Below are positions 9,032-18,508 of a stretch of DNA of 64,000 nt, in pieces. Origin of the DNA: Pelagibacteraceae bacterium AG-430-F16 (lineage in GTDB: Bacteria > Pseudomonadota > Alphaproteobacteria > Pelagibacterales > Pelagibacteraceae); NCBI GenBank assembly GCA_003213015.1, contig QCOG01000003.1, positions 124,001-188,000 on the forward strand, read 5' to 3'. The notes beneath the pieces were generated by a model. It did no database searches, was not told the origin of the DNA, and worked only from the letters and a program-made list of their open reading frames with translations. The translations under genes were made by a program, and so were the position numbers. Within the stretch, counting starts at the first letter, position 1. Every line of letters begins with the position of its first letter.

Positions 9032-10170
9032 TTCGAAGTATAGGATTGTTTGTAAAATAAAAAGTAAAATATAATTGAAAATAAAATTGGCATGATCATT
9101 AATAAAAAGCTTTTATTAAAGTCATAGGAAAAAAATTTTGTTAGAATTTCTGAGAAAGAAATTAAAATTACACCAGTAAGGAAAATAATTATTTTGTATT
9201 TTGAATAACCAGTAGAATTTTTTGATTTAATTAAAAGTAGAGCAGAGATAATTGCTAATAAGGGAATATACAAAGGCTTAAATATTCTGCTGAAAAATTC
9301 TTGTGATACGTTATCTAATATCTTTTGTTCACGTGAGCATTGAAATCTAAATTCATTATTATCACCCATCATTATTAAACTTCTCTGGTCCTCCTTTTGA
9401 AATAGACACTTCATCAAAATGGCAACACTTACCTCCTGTAATTTAGGATATTTTGTAGTTTTTGAGTCGTATTCAGATAAATTTAGTTGGGTTCTATTAA
9501 AATTTATTACAGTTGTTTTACCTTTATTAATATTCAAAATTTTTCCTTGATTTAATATTAAGAAATTTTGTTCATTGATTTGAGAGAAGAAACCTGTTTT
9601 TGCGTATATAATTCTTGAGTCGTTGCTGTTGTATGTATCTTTGATAACTATATTTTCAAATTGATCTAGATCATTTTTTTTATCAACGTAAATTGTAAGT
9701 TTTTTTACCGTGTCCATAAATTTTTTAGGTTTTACAAGAGATGGAAAAAAATCAACATTTGACTGTCTTATAAAAGATCTTGCCTTATCTTGAGTAAATG
9801 GAACTAAAAAAACATTCATAATTAATTGTAAAATCAAAAAAATAAGAGAATATTTAATTATTACATTTAAAAACTCACTTTTTTTTATTCCATTAGACCA
9901 AAATATAAGCGTTTGGTTTTGATCTTCATATTTTACTAGTGTAAAAAAAACAGCAAAGAAAAACATAAATGGTAGAATTTCATTAATAATTTTTGGTAAA
10001 CTTAACAATGTGTACAGAAAATAAATTTTAAAACCATGACCATCCTCAGTCACGAAACCCAAGTAGTTAACTGCTTGAATCACCCAAACTATAAGTGCGA
10101 CAGAACTACAAGAAAGTAAAAAAAATATTGTTGTTTCATGTAAAAAGTTTTTAAAAATAATTTTTTTCAT
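9028..10170 (-). CDS. lptF: LPS export ABC transporter permease LptF
   Basis: Partner permease of LptG in the LPS export ABC transporter. The 380-residue YjgP/YjgQ-family protein shows an N-terminal membrane helix, LPKIINEILPFMFFFAVFFTL as a second segment, a periplasmic domain (about 140-290) and paired C-terminal membrane helices with EFFSRIFKPLYIPLLAI. It is the first gene of the minus-strand run and diverges from pepA, with 56 bases between the starts that must hold both promoters. Confidence 0.89.
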   Translation of the reverse strand: MKKIIFKNFLHETTIFFLLSCSSVALIVWVIQAVNYLGFVTEDGHGFKIYFLYTLLSLPKIINEILPFMFFFAVFFTLVKYEDQNQTLIFWSNGIKKSEFLNVIIKYSLIFLILQLIMNVFLVPFTQDKARSFIRQSNVDFFPSLVKPKKFMDTVKKLTIYVDKKNDLDQFENIVIKDTYNSNDSRIIYAKTGFFSQINEQNFLILNQGKILNINKGKTTVINFNRTQLNLSEYDSKTTKYPKLQEVSVAILMKCLFQKEDQRSLIMMGDNNEFRFQCSREQKILDNVSQEFFSRIFKPLYIPLLAIISALLLIKSKNSTGYSKYKIIIFLTGVILISFSEILTKFFSYDFNKSFLLMIMPILFSIIFYFLFYKQSYTSK

Positions 10171-10226
10171 TGAAATTCTATAAAATAAACATATACACGT
10201 TTTAGTAGAAAAATGAATAAAAAATT

Positions 10227-11687
10227 ATGTTTATAAAAGACACTTTTTTAAAATTTACAAATATCTCAAAGTTTTCTGGATGTATTGCCTTTTTTACTAA
10301 CGAAAAGTCAGAAATATCTCATTTAAAAAAATACCTTAATTCTTCAGACCACAAAAATCTAACTGTTCTTTTAAAAAATAAAAATAAAAAAAAAGGTTTA
10401 TTGTCATTTGATTTAAATCCAAATCAAAAAATAATTTTAATATCTTTAAAAAAAAACCAGAAACCAAATGAAACAGAAAAAAGTGGGGCTAAGCTCACTG
10501 ATTTTTTAAAAAGTGAAGGGGCAGAAGTAATACATATTATTTCTGATACAATTTCTCAGATTTTAAAACAAGACTCTATTTATGAATTTTTACATGGAAT
10601 GAGATTAAAGTCATATTCTTTTGATAGATATAAATCAAAAAAGGAGTCAAATACCCTAAAAGTATATATCGCTTCGTTGAAAAAATTTGATAAAAAAATT
10701 TACGATAAATTTAAAGCAATTGAACTAGGAGTAAACTATACAAAAGATTTAGTGTCAGAACCTGGAAATATATTGCATCCAGATGAATACGCTAAAAGGC
10801 TTACCCAATTAAAAAAAATCGGCCTCAAAGTTTCTGTTTATGATGAAAAGCAATTAAAAAAAATGGGTTGCAACGCGTTAGTTGGTGTTGGCCAAGGAAG
10901 TATTAGGGGATCCTATATAGTAACTCTCGAATGGAGAGGAAAAAAATCAAATTCAAAACCATTGGCTTTTGTTGGGAAAGGAGTTTGTTTTGATACTGGA
11001 GGAATATCTTTAAAGCCCGCGAGGTTTATGGAAGATATGACTTATGACATGGCTGGTTCAGCTGTAGTTGTTGGTCTTATGAAAAATTTAGCTCTTAGAA
11101 AATCAAAAGTTAATGCAGTTGGCGTTGTTGGATTAGTAGAAAATATGCCAGGAGGGAACGCTCAAAGACCAGGAGATATTGTAAAATCGTATAGTGGAAA
11201 AACAATTGAGGTATTAAATACTGACGCAGAGGGAAGATTAGTTTTAGCAGATGCTATAACTTTTACAGAAAAAAAATTTAAACCTAATTTGATTGTTGAT
11301 TTAGCAACACTTACTGGTGCAATAGTGGTTGCGTTGGGATCTGAGTATGCTGGATTATTTTCAAATAACGATAATTTATCAAAACAAATTCATGAAGCTG
11401 GTGAAAAGGTTGAGGAAAAAGCTTGGAGACTTCCATTACATTCTAATTACGATAAACTTATGAATTCTAAAAATGCAGACATGCAGAATATTAATTATGT
11501 TGGTGGAGCAGGGTCGACTACCGCAGCCCAGTTTTTACAGAGATTTATTTTAAATAAAACACCTTGGGCTCACTTAGATATCGCGGGGATGGCCTTTTCA
11601 AAATATGCCGGAGCTCTTAATTCAAGTGGAGCAACAGGTTATGGAGTTAGATTATTAAATAAGTTTGTTGAGGATAACTATGAGTAG
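10227..11687 (+). CDS. pepA: Leucyl aminopeptidase (M17 family)
   Basis: A cytosolic two-metal aminopeptidase that removes N-terminal residues from peptides. The C-terminal catalytic domain is intact, with VGKGVCFDTGGISLKPA, YDMAGSAVV, the metal-ligand motif NTDAEGRLVLADA and DLATLTGAI. At 486 residues it is full length; the N-terminal half is more diverged, as usual. In many proteobacteria pepA diverges from lptF, and it does so here. Its last 8 bases overlap the start of ndk. Confidence 0.95.
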   Translation: MFIKDTFLKFTNISKFSGCIAFFTNEKSEISHLKKYLNSSDHKNLTVLLKNKNKKKGLLSFDLNPNQKIILISLKKNQKPNETEKSGAKLTDFLKSEGAEVIHIISDTISQILKQDSIYEFLHGMRLKSYSFDRYKSKKESNTLKVYIASLKKFDKKIYDKFKAIELGVNYTKDLVSEPGNILHPDEYAKRLTQLKKIGLKVSVYDEKQLKKMGCNALVGVGQGSIRGSYIVTLEWRGKKSNSKPLAFVGKGVCFDTGGISLKPARFMEDMTYDMAGSAVVVGLMKNLALRKSKVNAVGVVGLVENMPGGNAQRPGDIVKSYSGKTIEVLNTDAEGRLVLADAITFTEKKFKPNLIVDLATLTGAIVVALGSEYAGLFSNNDNLSKQIHEAGEKVEEKAWRLPLHSNYDKLMNSKNADMQNINYVGGAGSTTAAQFLQRFILNKTPWAHLDIAGMAFSKYAGALNSSGATGYGVRLLNKFVEDNYE

Positions 11688-12090
11688 AATCGAACAAACT
11701 CTATCATTAATTAAACCTGATGCAGTGGAGAGAAATTTAGAAGAGGAAATAAAACAATTTTTTATTAAATCTGGTTTTAAAATCACTAAACAAAAAAAAG
11801 TAAAATTAGAAAAAAAAGATGCTGAAATTTTTTACAAAGTGCATGAAACAAAGCCTTTTTATAACGATCTTTGCGACTATCTTTCGTCTGGACCTATTGT
11901 TGCAATGATACTTGAAAAGGTTGATGCAGTCTCTGAAAATCGAAAAGTTATGGGAGCAACTGATCCTACCAAAGCAGATGAAGGAACAATACGAAAAAAA
12001 TACGGATTATCCATTGATAAAAATTCAGTTCATGGCTCAGACAGTATTGAAAACGCTAATAAAGAAATTAATTTTTTTTTTAAGACCTAA
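11680..12090 (+). CDS. ndk: Nucleoside diphosphate kinase
   Basis: Ndk balances nucleoside triphosphate pools through a phosphohistidine intermediate. The protein starts MSRIEQTLSLIKPDAV and contains the AMILEKVDAV strand, GATDPTKADEGTIRKKYG, and the active-site NSVHGSDS with its histidine. I place the start at ATG 11680, inside the pepA stop context (TATGAGTAG), rather than at a TTG five codons upstream, because the conserved ERTLS-like strand begins there. At 136 residues the length is near the usual 140. It converges on purN with an 11-base overlap. Confidence 0.95.
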   Translation: MSRIEQTLSLIKPDAVERNLEEEIKQFFIKSGFKITKQKKVKLEKKDAEIFYKVHETKPFYNDLCDYLSSGPIVAMILEKVDAVSENRKVMGATDPTKADEGTIRKKYGLSIDKNSVHGSDSIENANKEINFFFKT

Positions 12091-12649
12091 TTAGTTTTTC
12101 TAAAACGAGAGGATAAAGTTTATTCTCTTCTTTGAGCACCCTTTTTTCCAATTTTTTTAAAGTATCTTTTTTGAAAATCTTCACTTTTTTTTTTGCAATG
12201 ATCTTACCAGAGTCTAATTTTTTACTTACATAATGTATTGTACATCCTGAAAATTTATCTTTATCCATTAATGCTCTATGGTGAGTGTTAAGACCCTTAT
12301 ATTTAGGTAATAAAGATGGATGAATATTAATTATTTTATTCTTAAAAAAATTAAGAAAATACGGACTTAAAATTTTCATAAACCCTGCTAAACAAATAAA
12401 CTTTATATTTTTATTAATGAGAAGTTTTGCTAATTTTTTTTGTTCTGTTTTTAAAAATGATTTAGAAATAATTTTAATTAAAATCTTATTTTTTTTTGCA
12501 ATTTTAAGTCCAGCAGCATACTTTTTATCACTAATTACATATGAAACTTTATAATTACATTTTTTCTTCTTTGATCTTAAAATTAAAGCTTTAAGATTTG
12601 TTCCTCTTCCAGAGATAAACACTGCAATATTAGCCTTTTCCTTAATCAC
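12080..12649 (-). CDS. purN: Phosphoribosylglycinamide formyltransferase
   Basis: PurN formylates glycinamide ribonucleotide from 10-formyl-tetrahydrofolate in de novo purine synthesis. The 189-residue protein has the N-terminal VFISGRGTNLKAL phosphate-binding loop, the catalytic region INIHPSLLPKYKGLNTHHRAL and GCTIHYVSKKLDSGKII. It is unusually rich in lysine. It follows purM after one base, so the two steps are cotranscribed, and its end overlaps the ndk end by 11 bases. Confidence 0.94.
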   Translation of the reverse strand: MIKEKANIAVFISGRGTNLKALILRSKKKKCNYKVSYVISDKKYAAGLKIAKKNKILIKIISKSFLKTEQKKLAKLLINKNIKFICLAGFMKILSPYFLNFFKNKIINIHPSLLPKYKGLNTHHRALMDKDKFSGCTIHYVSKKLDSGKIIAKKKVKIFKKDTLKKLEKRVLKEENKLYPLVLEKLIRS

Positions 12650-12650
12650 A

Positions 12651-13676
12651 TTACCAGCGTATATTGTTAGTAAATTTTACTTTACTTTTGTTTTTAATTA
12701 TTTCTCCAATTATGTAGGGACGGTATTGCTTGGGAAAAAACTTCAAAATTTTATGAAAATTATTTTTTTTAATGATCAAACAAAAACCTACACCACAATT
12801 AAAAGTTTTGAGCATTTCTTTTTGAGAAACGCCATTTTTGTTGATCCAACTAAAAATCTTATAAGTTTTTATTTTGTTTAAATCTATTCTTGCACAAAGA
12901 TTTTTTGGTATTATTCTTTCAATATTGTCACCAATACCTCCACCTGTTATATTTGCACATCCATTAACTAATTTTCTATCAATTAAATTCATAATTTCTT
13001 TTACATAAATTTTAGTGGGTTTTAATATTTCATTCCGTAAAAATTTATTTTTTTTAATATTGATTTTCTTTTTTTTTAAAACTTGTCTTAATAAGGAATA
13101 TCCATTTGAATGAAGACCACTAGAAGGTATTGCTAAGATCAAATTATTTTCTTTTATCTTTTCCTTCGTTAACACGTTATTTTTGTTTACAAGTCCTACA
13201 GAAAATCCAGCTAAATCAAATTTATTTTTAGAGTAGGTTCCTGGCATTTCAGCAGTTTCTCCACCAACTAATTGGCAGTTACTTATTTTGCAACCTTTAT
13301 GTATTCCTTTAATGATATTTTTCAATTTTGTTAAATTTATTTTATCGATTGAAATGTAATCTAAAAAAAAAAGTGGTTTTGCCCCAAGTACCAAAATATC
13401 ATTTACACACATTGCAACTAAGTCTATTCCAATAGTATTAAACTTGTTTAAAATATTTGCTATTTCAAGTTTTGTTCCAACACCATCAGTGCTACTTACT
13501 AAAAGAGGATTGTTAAACTTTTTTGGAATTTCGTTTATTGAACCAAAACTACCTATATTCTTAAATTTATTTTTAGAATTTCCTTTTTTGGTTAATTTAG
13601 ATATATATTTAATGAATTGATTAGATGCATTTATGTTTACTCCACTTTTTTGATATGTAAATTTATATTTTTTCAT
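12651..13676 (-). CDS. purM: Phosphoribosylformylglycinamidine cyclo-ligase (AIR synthetase)
   Basis: PurM closes the imidazole ring of the purine precursor using ATP. The 341-residue protein begins YTQKSGV-like (YQKSGVNINASNQF), and has LLVSSTDGVGTKLEIA, DLVAMCVNDILVLGAKPLFFLDY, GGETAEMPGTY, DLAGFSVG, SSGLHSNGYSL and ITGGGIGDNI, the standard PurM signatures. It is divergent from the DUF2066-like gene, with only 8 bases between the start codons, so each promoter must lie partly in the other coding region. Confidence 0.95.
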   Translation of the reverse strand: MKKYKFTYQKSGVNINASNQFIKYISKLTKKGNSKNKFKNIGSFGSINEIPKKFNNPLLVSSTDGVGTKLEIANILNKFNTIGIDLVAMCVNDILVLGAKPLFFLDYISIDKINLTKLKNIIKGIHKGCKISNCQLVGGETAEMPGTYSKNKFDLAGFSVGLVNKNNVLTKEKIKENNLILAIPSSGLHSNGYSLLRQVLKKKKINIKKNKFLRNEILKPTKIYVKEIMNLIDRKLVNGCANITGGGIGDNIERIIPKNLCARIDLNKIKTYKIFSWINKNGVSQKEMLKTFNCGVGFCLIIKKNNFHKILKFFPKQYRPYIIGEIIKNKSKVKFTNNIRW

Positions 13677-13684
13677 AATTTAAA

Positions 13685-14761
13685 ATGTTTTTAAAAAAGA
13701 AATTTATGAAGTCTTCATCTTATATAGTTTTTACTATATTTGTAGTATTTTTTATTTGTTTTATTCACACTTATACTTTTGGCAAAATTTTCAAAATTCA
13801 AGACATAGAAATTGAGGAGCCTTTTGGTTTTAATTTTAATAAAGAAAAAGTTATTAATAAAGCATTTGGCGAAGCCTTTGATATTCTTTTAAATAGCTTA
13901 ATAACCTCCAATGATAAAAATAAAATTAAAAATATACAATTAAAAGATATAAAATATCTTATCGATTCTTTCACTATTACAAATGAGCAGTTCCTAAATA
14001 AAAATTATCAAGCAAATTTTGAGGTAAATTTTGATAAGCCTAAAATTTTAAATTTTTTTGAAAAGAAAAATATATTTCCATCAATGTATAAAAAAAAAGA
14101 ATTTCTGACCTTACTTATTCTTATAGACAATGATGAAGACAAAGTTCTTTTATTTGATAGAAATCCCTTCTATACAAAATGGAATGATGATACAAAAAAC
14201 TTTTCCCAAATAAATTATGTATTACATGAGGAAGACATTCTCGATCTTAAGTTTATTAACGAAAATAAAGATATAATTGAAAATTTTAAATTTGATCAAA
14301 TAGTAAATAAATATGATACAGAGGATTACATAGTTACCATATATTTTAAGAACAAGAATAATCTAAGAGTGCTTTCAAAAATGTTTTATGAAGGTAAAGT
14401 AAAGATTTCAAATCAAAGTTATAAAAAAGTTGATATTTCGGATGATTTACAATTATTAAATATTATAGAAAAAACCAAGATTTTTTTTGAGGATATTTGG
14501 AAACAAAATAACCAAATCAATACTTCAATAAAACTTCCAATAAATATTTCTGTTAGTTCAAAAAAAGTTAAACAAATTCAATTAATTGAAAATTATTTAG
14601 GACAGCTTGATTTGGTTTCAAACTTTTATATTACTAGTTTTAATAATAATAATACAATTTATAAAATAATTTTTAATGGCAATCCAAATCAATTTTTAAA
14701 TTTAATGAAAGAGAAAGATATCGACATCGATACAAATCAAGAAATATGGAAAGTAAGATAA
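13685..14761 (+). CDS. DUF2066-like predicted secreted or membrane-anchored protein
   Basis: A 358-residue protein of unknown function. Residues 10-32 form a hydrophobic signal or anchor segment (SYIVFTIFVVFFICFIHTYTFG), and the rest is mixed alpha/beta. The position between purM and hdaA, and the C-terminal pattern YKIIFNGNPNQFLNLMKEKDIDID, match the DUF2066 proteins that sit beside hdaA in alphaproteobacteria; the sequence itself is strongly diverged, so the family call is inference. ATG 13685 and 13706 are both possible starts. The 3' end overlaps hdaA by 16 bases. Confidence 0.6.
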   Translation: MFLKKKFMKSSSYIVFTIFVVFFICFIHTYTFGKIFKIQDIEIEEPFGFNFNKEKVINKAFGEAFDILLNSLITSNDKNKIKNIQLKDIKYLIDSFTITNEQFLNKNYQANFEVNFDKPKILNFFEKKNIFPSMYKKKEFLTLLILIDNDEDKVLLFDRNPFYTKWNDDTKNFSQINYVLHEEDILDLKFINENKDIIENFKFDQIVNKYDTEDYIVTIYFKNKNNLRVLSKMFYEGKVKISNQSYKKVDISDDLQLLNIIEKTKIFFEDIWKQNNQINTSIKLPINISVSSKKVKQIQLIENYLGQLDLVSNFYITSFNNNNTIYKIIFNGNPNQFLNLMKEKDIDIDTNQEIWKVR

Positions 14762-15426
14762 GAGACCTAAGGCAAGAAATATTTAAGTTTGAGCAATTAT
14801 CAAGTTTTGATAAAAACGATTTTTTTGTAAGTGAATGTAATTATTTTGCATTTAATTTAATCAAAAGCTGGCCTAATTGGGAAAAAAAGATACTAAACAT
14901 TTATGGTGAGCGGAAATCAGGCAAGTCTCATTTATCAAAAATTTTTTTAGAAAACGAAAAAGGTATCAAATTTAAATTTAAAGAGTTGAATGAGAAAATA
15001 TTTGATAAAATTAAAGAATACCAAAAAATTGTAATTGAGGATTTTAATGAAAGCTGCGATACGGAAACAACCTATTCTTTAATTGATATGGTTGAAAAAG
15101 AAAACAAGTATCTATTAATAACATCTGTGAAAGCTGTAAATGAGATGGAGACAAGACTTAAAGATTTAAATTCAAGGTTTAAAAATATTCTTACAGCCAA
15201 AATCGATAAGCCAGACGATGAACTAATATATGCACTTATTGTTAAAAATTTTTCAGATAGCCAAATAATTTTAGATAAAAAACTAATAAATTTTATTTGT
15301 AAAAGAATAGCTAGATCTTACGATAAAATATCGGAATTTATATGTACAATTGACGAAATTAGTTTAAAAAAAAAAAAACCTATTAATTTAAAAATAATTA
15401 AAGAAATTTTAGGAGTATCAAATTGA
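14746..15426 (+). CDS. hdaA: DnaA-related regulatory inactivation protein HdaA
   Basis: HdaA stimulates hydrolysis of DnaA-bound ATP together with the sliding clamp, limiting re-initiation of replication. The 226-residue protein is a shortened DnaA AAA+ module: a Walker A-like NIYGERKSGKSHLSKIF near 50, an IVIEDFNES Walker B-like strand, and SRFKNILTAKIDKPDDELIYALIVKNF, the sensor/lid region. The N-terminus (QEIFKFEQLSSFDKNDFFVSECN) resembles the clamp-binding and leading strand of the family. It overlaps aspS by 4 bases. Confidence 0.85.
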   Translation: MESKIRDLRQEIFKFEQLSSFDKNDFFVSECNYFAFNLIKSWPNWEKKILNIYGERKSGKSHLSKIFLENEKGIKFKFKELNEKIFDKIKEYQKIVIEDFNESCDTETTYSLIDMVEKENKYLLITSVKAVNEMETRLKDLNSRFKNILTAKIDKPDDELIYALIVKNFSDSQIILDKKLINFICKRIARSYDKISEFICTIDEISLKKKKPINLKIIKEILGVSN

Positions 15427-17210
15427 ATAAATTTAGAACACATACCTGTGGTGAACTCACAAAAAAATTTACTAAAAAAGATATAACATTATCTGGTTGG
15501 ATAAATAAAAAAAGAGATCATGGAAATCTTCTTTTCATCGACCTAAGAGATCATTATGGGATAACACAATGTGTAATTGATAAAGAAAATAAATTTTTTA
15601 AAGAATTGGAAAAACTTCAACTTGAAACAGTTATAAAAATAAATGGAAAAGTTATTGAAAGAACCAAAGAGACAATTAATAAAGATCTTTTAACAGGTGA
15701 GATTGAAGTTGTAATTGAAAAATTTGAAATTGTCGGAAGAACAAAAGAGCTGCCTCTTCCTGTTTTTAGTGATCAAGAATATTCTGAGGAGATAAGACTT
15801 AAGTATAGATTTTTAGATTTAAGAAGAAAACAAATTCACAATAATATTATCTTAAGATCAAAAGTAATTTCATTTATTAGAAAAGAAATGGAGAAGATGA
15901 ATTTTTTAGAATTTCAAACTCCAATATTAACTTCATCAAGTCCTGAGGGGGCAAGAGACTTTCTTGTTCCAAGTAGATTAAACCCTGGAAAGTTTTATGC
16001 TTTGCCTCAAGCACCGCAACAATTTAAACAACTAATAATGATTTCAGGATTTGATAAATACTTTCAAATTGCGCCTTGCTTCAGAGACGAGGATGCAAGA
16101 GCAGATAGAAGTCCTGGAGAATTTTACCAATTAGATTTAGAGATGTCTTTTGTTGAGCAAGAAGATGTTTTTTCAGTAATTGAAAATCTGTTTCTAAAAT
16201 TGTTTAAGGAATTTTCGAATAAAAAACTAGCAAGTGAAAAGTTTCCTAGAATAAAATATTCAGAAGCAATTGAAAAATATGGAACAGATAAACCTGATCT
16301 TAGAAATCCATTGATTATATCAAATATTACAGAAATTTTTACCAGAGATGATGTTAAATTTGATATTTTTAAAAAAGAAGTTTCAAAAGGAAAAGTTGTA
16401 AAAGCAATCATTACAAATAATACGAAAGATAAACCAAGAAGTTTTTTCGATAACATTGATAATTGGGCCAAGAAAGAGGGTTCAGGCGGTTTAGCATATT
16501 TTACCTTTATTGAGGAAAATAATAAGATTGTAGGCAAGGGTCCTGTTGGAAAGTTTTTTTCTTCAGAGGCTTGTGAAAAAATTTTGAAATTAACTAATTC
16601 TAAAATTGGTGACAGTATTTTCATGTCATGTGGACAAAAAAAGGATGTTGAAAGAATTCTTTCTTTAGCAAGAAATAAAATTGCTGAGGATTTGAACTTA
16701 ATTTCTAATGATATATTTTCGTTTTGTTGGATAATTGATTATCCTATGTATGAGTTAGATGAAAAGACAAAAAAAATAAAATTTAGTCATAATCCTTTTT
16801 CAATGCCTCAAGGGGATATTAAAGATATTGATTTTTCCAAACCATTAGAAATGAAAGCATATCAATACGATATTGTTTGCAATGGAATAGAGTTATCTTC
16901 TGGAGCCATTAGAAATCATATTCCAGAATTAATGTATAAACTTTTTGAAATAGCCGGATACAAAAAAAAAGATGTGGATAGCAAGTTTAGTGGAATGATA
17001 AACGCACTAAGTTATGGTGCACCTCCTCACGGTGGAATAGCACCAGGGATTGACAGAATAGTAATGTTACTTGCAAATGAGGCTAATATCAGGGAGGTTA
17101 CAATGTTCCCAATGAACCAGAACGCTCAGGATTTGATGATGTCAGCACCATCTGAGGTCAGCGAAAATCAATTAAAAGAACTTCAACTTTCAATTATCAA
17201 AAAAAAGTAA
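15423..17210 (+). CDS. aspS: Aspartyl-tRNA synthetase (class II)
   Basis: Charges tRNA-Asp. The 595-residue bacterial-type enzyme has the N-terminal OB anticodon-binding fold (TLSGWINKKRDHGNLLFIDLRD), motif 1 around FLEFQTPILTSSSPEGARDF, motif 2 with CFRDEDARADRSPGEFYQLDLEMSF, a GAD insertion domain, and motif 3 GGIAPGIDRIVMLL. The start is a TTG at 15423 overlapping the hdaA stop, chosen because the MNKFRTHTCGEL N-terminus matches the family. The stop abuts the end of the convergent NrdJ-like gene with no base between them. Confidence 0.96.
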   Translation: MNKFRTHTCGELTKKFTKKDITLSGWINKKRDHGNLLFIDLRDHYGITQCVIDKENKFFKELEKLQLETVIKINGKVIERTKETINKDLLTGEIEVVIEKFEIVGRTKELPLPVFSDQEYSEEIRLKYRFLDLRRKQIHNNIILRSKVISFIRKEMEKMNFLEFQTPILTSSSPEGARDFLVPSRLNPGKFYALPQAPQQFKQLIMISGFDKYFQIAPCFRDEDARADRSPGEFYQLDLEMSFVEQEDVFSVIENLFLKLFKEFSNKKLASEKFPRIKYSEAIEKYGTDKPDLRNPLIISNITEIFTRDDVKFDIFKKEVSKGKVVKAIITNNTKDKPRSFFDNIDNWAKKEGSGGLAYFTFIEENNKIVGKGPVGKFFSSEACEKILKLTNSKIGDSIFMSCGQKKDVERILSLARNKIAEDLNLISNDIFSFCWIIDYPMYELDEKTKKIKFSHNPFSMPQGDIKDIDFSKPLEMKAYQYDIVCNGIELSSGAIRNHIPELMYKLFEIAGYKKKDVDSKFSGMINALSYGAPPHGGIAPGIDRIVMLLANEANIREVTMFPMNQNAQDLMMSAPSEVSENQLKELQLSIIKKK

Positions 17211-18041
17211 TTATTTTTTTCCTTTAAGATTTATTCTGATATCGGATAAGTCAATAAGTTTTCTTTTGTAATCGTTTCTTACAAAACCCTTACTGGTAAT
17301 ATCTTTTACTATTTTGATTAACTCGTTATTTTCATCATTCATAGCACCTACATTTTTTTCATCCGTCTTGTCCGATCTTCCAATTGATGGAGTGTGAGCA
17401 AGATCTTCTCTATTTAAATATGAAATAGCAAGTTCTCTAAAAATATAATCTAAAATAGATGATGCGGAAAGAATTCTATCATTTCCGAAAACTTTTCCCG
17501 ATGGTTCAAATTTTGTGTCTACATAAGCACTAACAAATTCATCTAATGGAACGCCATACTGCAAACCCAAGGATATAGCTATTGCAAAATTATTCATTAA
17601 AGCTTTCACTAGTTCACCTTCTTTACTAGTATCGATAAAAATTTCACCAATCTTTCCATCCTCATATTCACCTGTATGTAAATAAACCTTGTGATCTCCT
17701 ATGGTAGCTTTTTGAATATAACCTTTTCTTCTATCGGGCATGCTAAATCTTTTATTAACTGATTCATTCAAATTTTTAACAAAAGTATTATTCATATTTT
17801 TATTGTCATCAACTTTGTTTACTTTCTTGGTTTGTTTTTCTTTATCGCTTAGATCATCTACTGTTTTAAGATTATTATCTAAATTCTTAGTTTTGCGATT
17901 ATCGATTTTCATGTCTAATATTTCAAATTTTCCATCTTCTTTTTTTTCAAGATTTTCTAATTCTTTTTCGTCTATTTTATCTAGGTAGTGACTGACTTTA
18001 AAAGTGCAGGTATAAAAGGTTTCAACGAGATATTTTGCCAT
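17211..18041 (-). CDS. Stand-alone C-terminal (TSCPD) region of B12-dependent ribonucleotide reductase
   Basis: The 276-residue protein matches only the tail of class II ribonucleotide reductase NrdJ. From about residue 108, [57 protein letters not shown] and [22 protein letters not shown] are the conserved TSCPD-type segment. The N-terminal 45 residues ([18 protein letters not shown]) and an acidic/basic linker precede it. There is no catalytic alpha/beta barrel, no glycyl or thiyl loop and no C-terminal zinc ribbon, and no other RNR gene in the window. Whether it works with a separate NrdJ catalytic chain or has another role cannot be told here. Confidence 0.75.
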   Translation of the reverse strand: MAKYLVETFYTCTFKVSHYLDKIDEKELENLEKKEDGKFEILDMKIDNRKTKNLDNNLKTVDDLSDKEKQTKKVNKVDDNKNMNNTFVKNLNESVNKRFSMPDRRKGYIQKATIGDHKVYLHTGEYEDGKIGEIFIDTSKEGELVKALMNNFAIAISLGLQYGVPLDEFVSAYVDTKFEPSGKVFGNDRILSASSILDYIFRELAISYLNREDLAHTPSIGRSDKTDEKNVGAMNDENNELIKIVKDITSKGFVRNDYKRKLIDLSDIRINLKGKK

Positions 18042-18151
18042 AATAATTTCCTTATTTATTTTGAGTCTTAGAGATTCTATTGTATATACAAAATTAACTT
18101 TTAGTCTAATTTATTTTTTACAATTAAAAATTGAAAAAAAACTAATTTTTT

Positions 18152-18508
18152 ATGTTGACTCTATTTAAACAAATTTTCACATGGTGGAATCATCAAACAC
18201 TAGGCACAAGACTTCACACTTTTTTCAAGGGAAAATTTGTCGGCAAAGATGAAAAAGGTAACAAATACTATGAGAGTAAAAATGGAAGAAGATGGGTTAT
18301 ATATAATGGAGAAGTAGATTCAACAAAAATACCAAATGAATGGTTTTCTTGGATTCATTTTACAAAAAATAAAATAGAAAAAGTCCAAGATCAAAAAAAA
18401 TTTTCTTGGCAAAAGTCCCACAAACCCAATCTGACTGGAACAGATAAAGCCTACCATCCCAAAAAAAGTAGAAATGAAAATAAAAAATATAGATCTTGGA
18501 AAGAGTAA
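18152..18508 (+). CDS. NADH:ubiquinone oxidoreductase accessory subunit, NDUFA12/B17.2-like
   Basis: A 118-residue homologue of the Complex I accessory subunit NDUFA12, found in mitochondria and alphaproteobacteria. Visible signatures are TWWNHQTLGTRLHTFFKGKFVGKDEKGNKYYE, RRWVIYNGEVDSTKIPNEWFSWIHFT and the C-terminal HKPNLTGTDKAYHPKKS. It associates with the peripheral arm of respiratory Complex I and is probably involved in assembly or stability. The gene overlaps the following DUF2155 gene by 35 bases, a pairing common in alphaproteobacteria. Confidence 0.92.
   Translation: MLTLFKQIFTWWNHQTLGTRLHTFFKGKFVGKDEKGNKYYESKNGRRWVIYNGEVDSTKIPNEWFSWIHFTKNKIEKVQDQKKFSWQKSHKPNLTGTDKAYHPKKSRNENKKYRSWKE

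Noticed and set aside
9327..9338. GTTCACGTGAGC inside lptF as a second parS-like site
   Set aside because: Only the CACGTG core and a few flanking positions match the consensus, and it lies in a coding region; weaker than the 44961 site.
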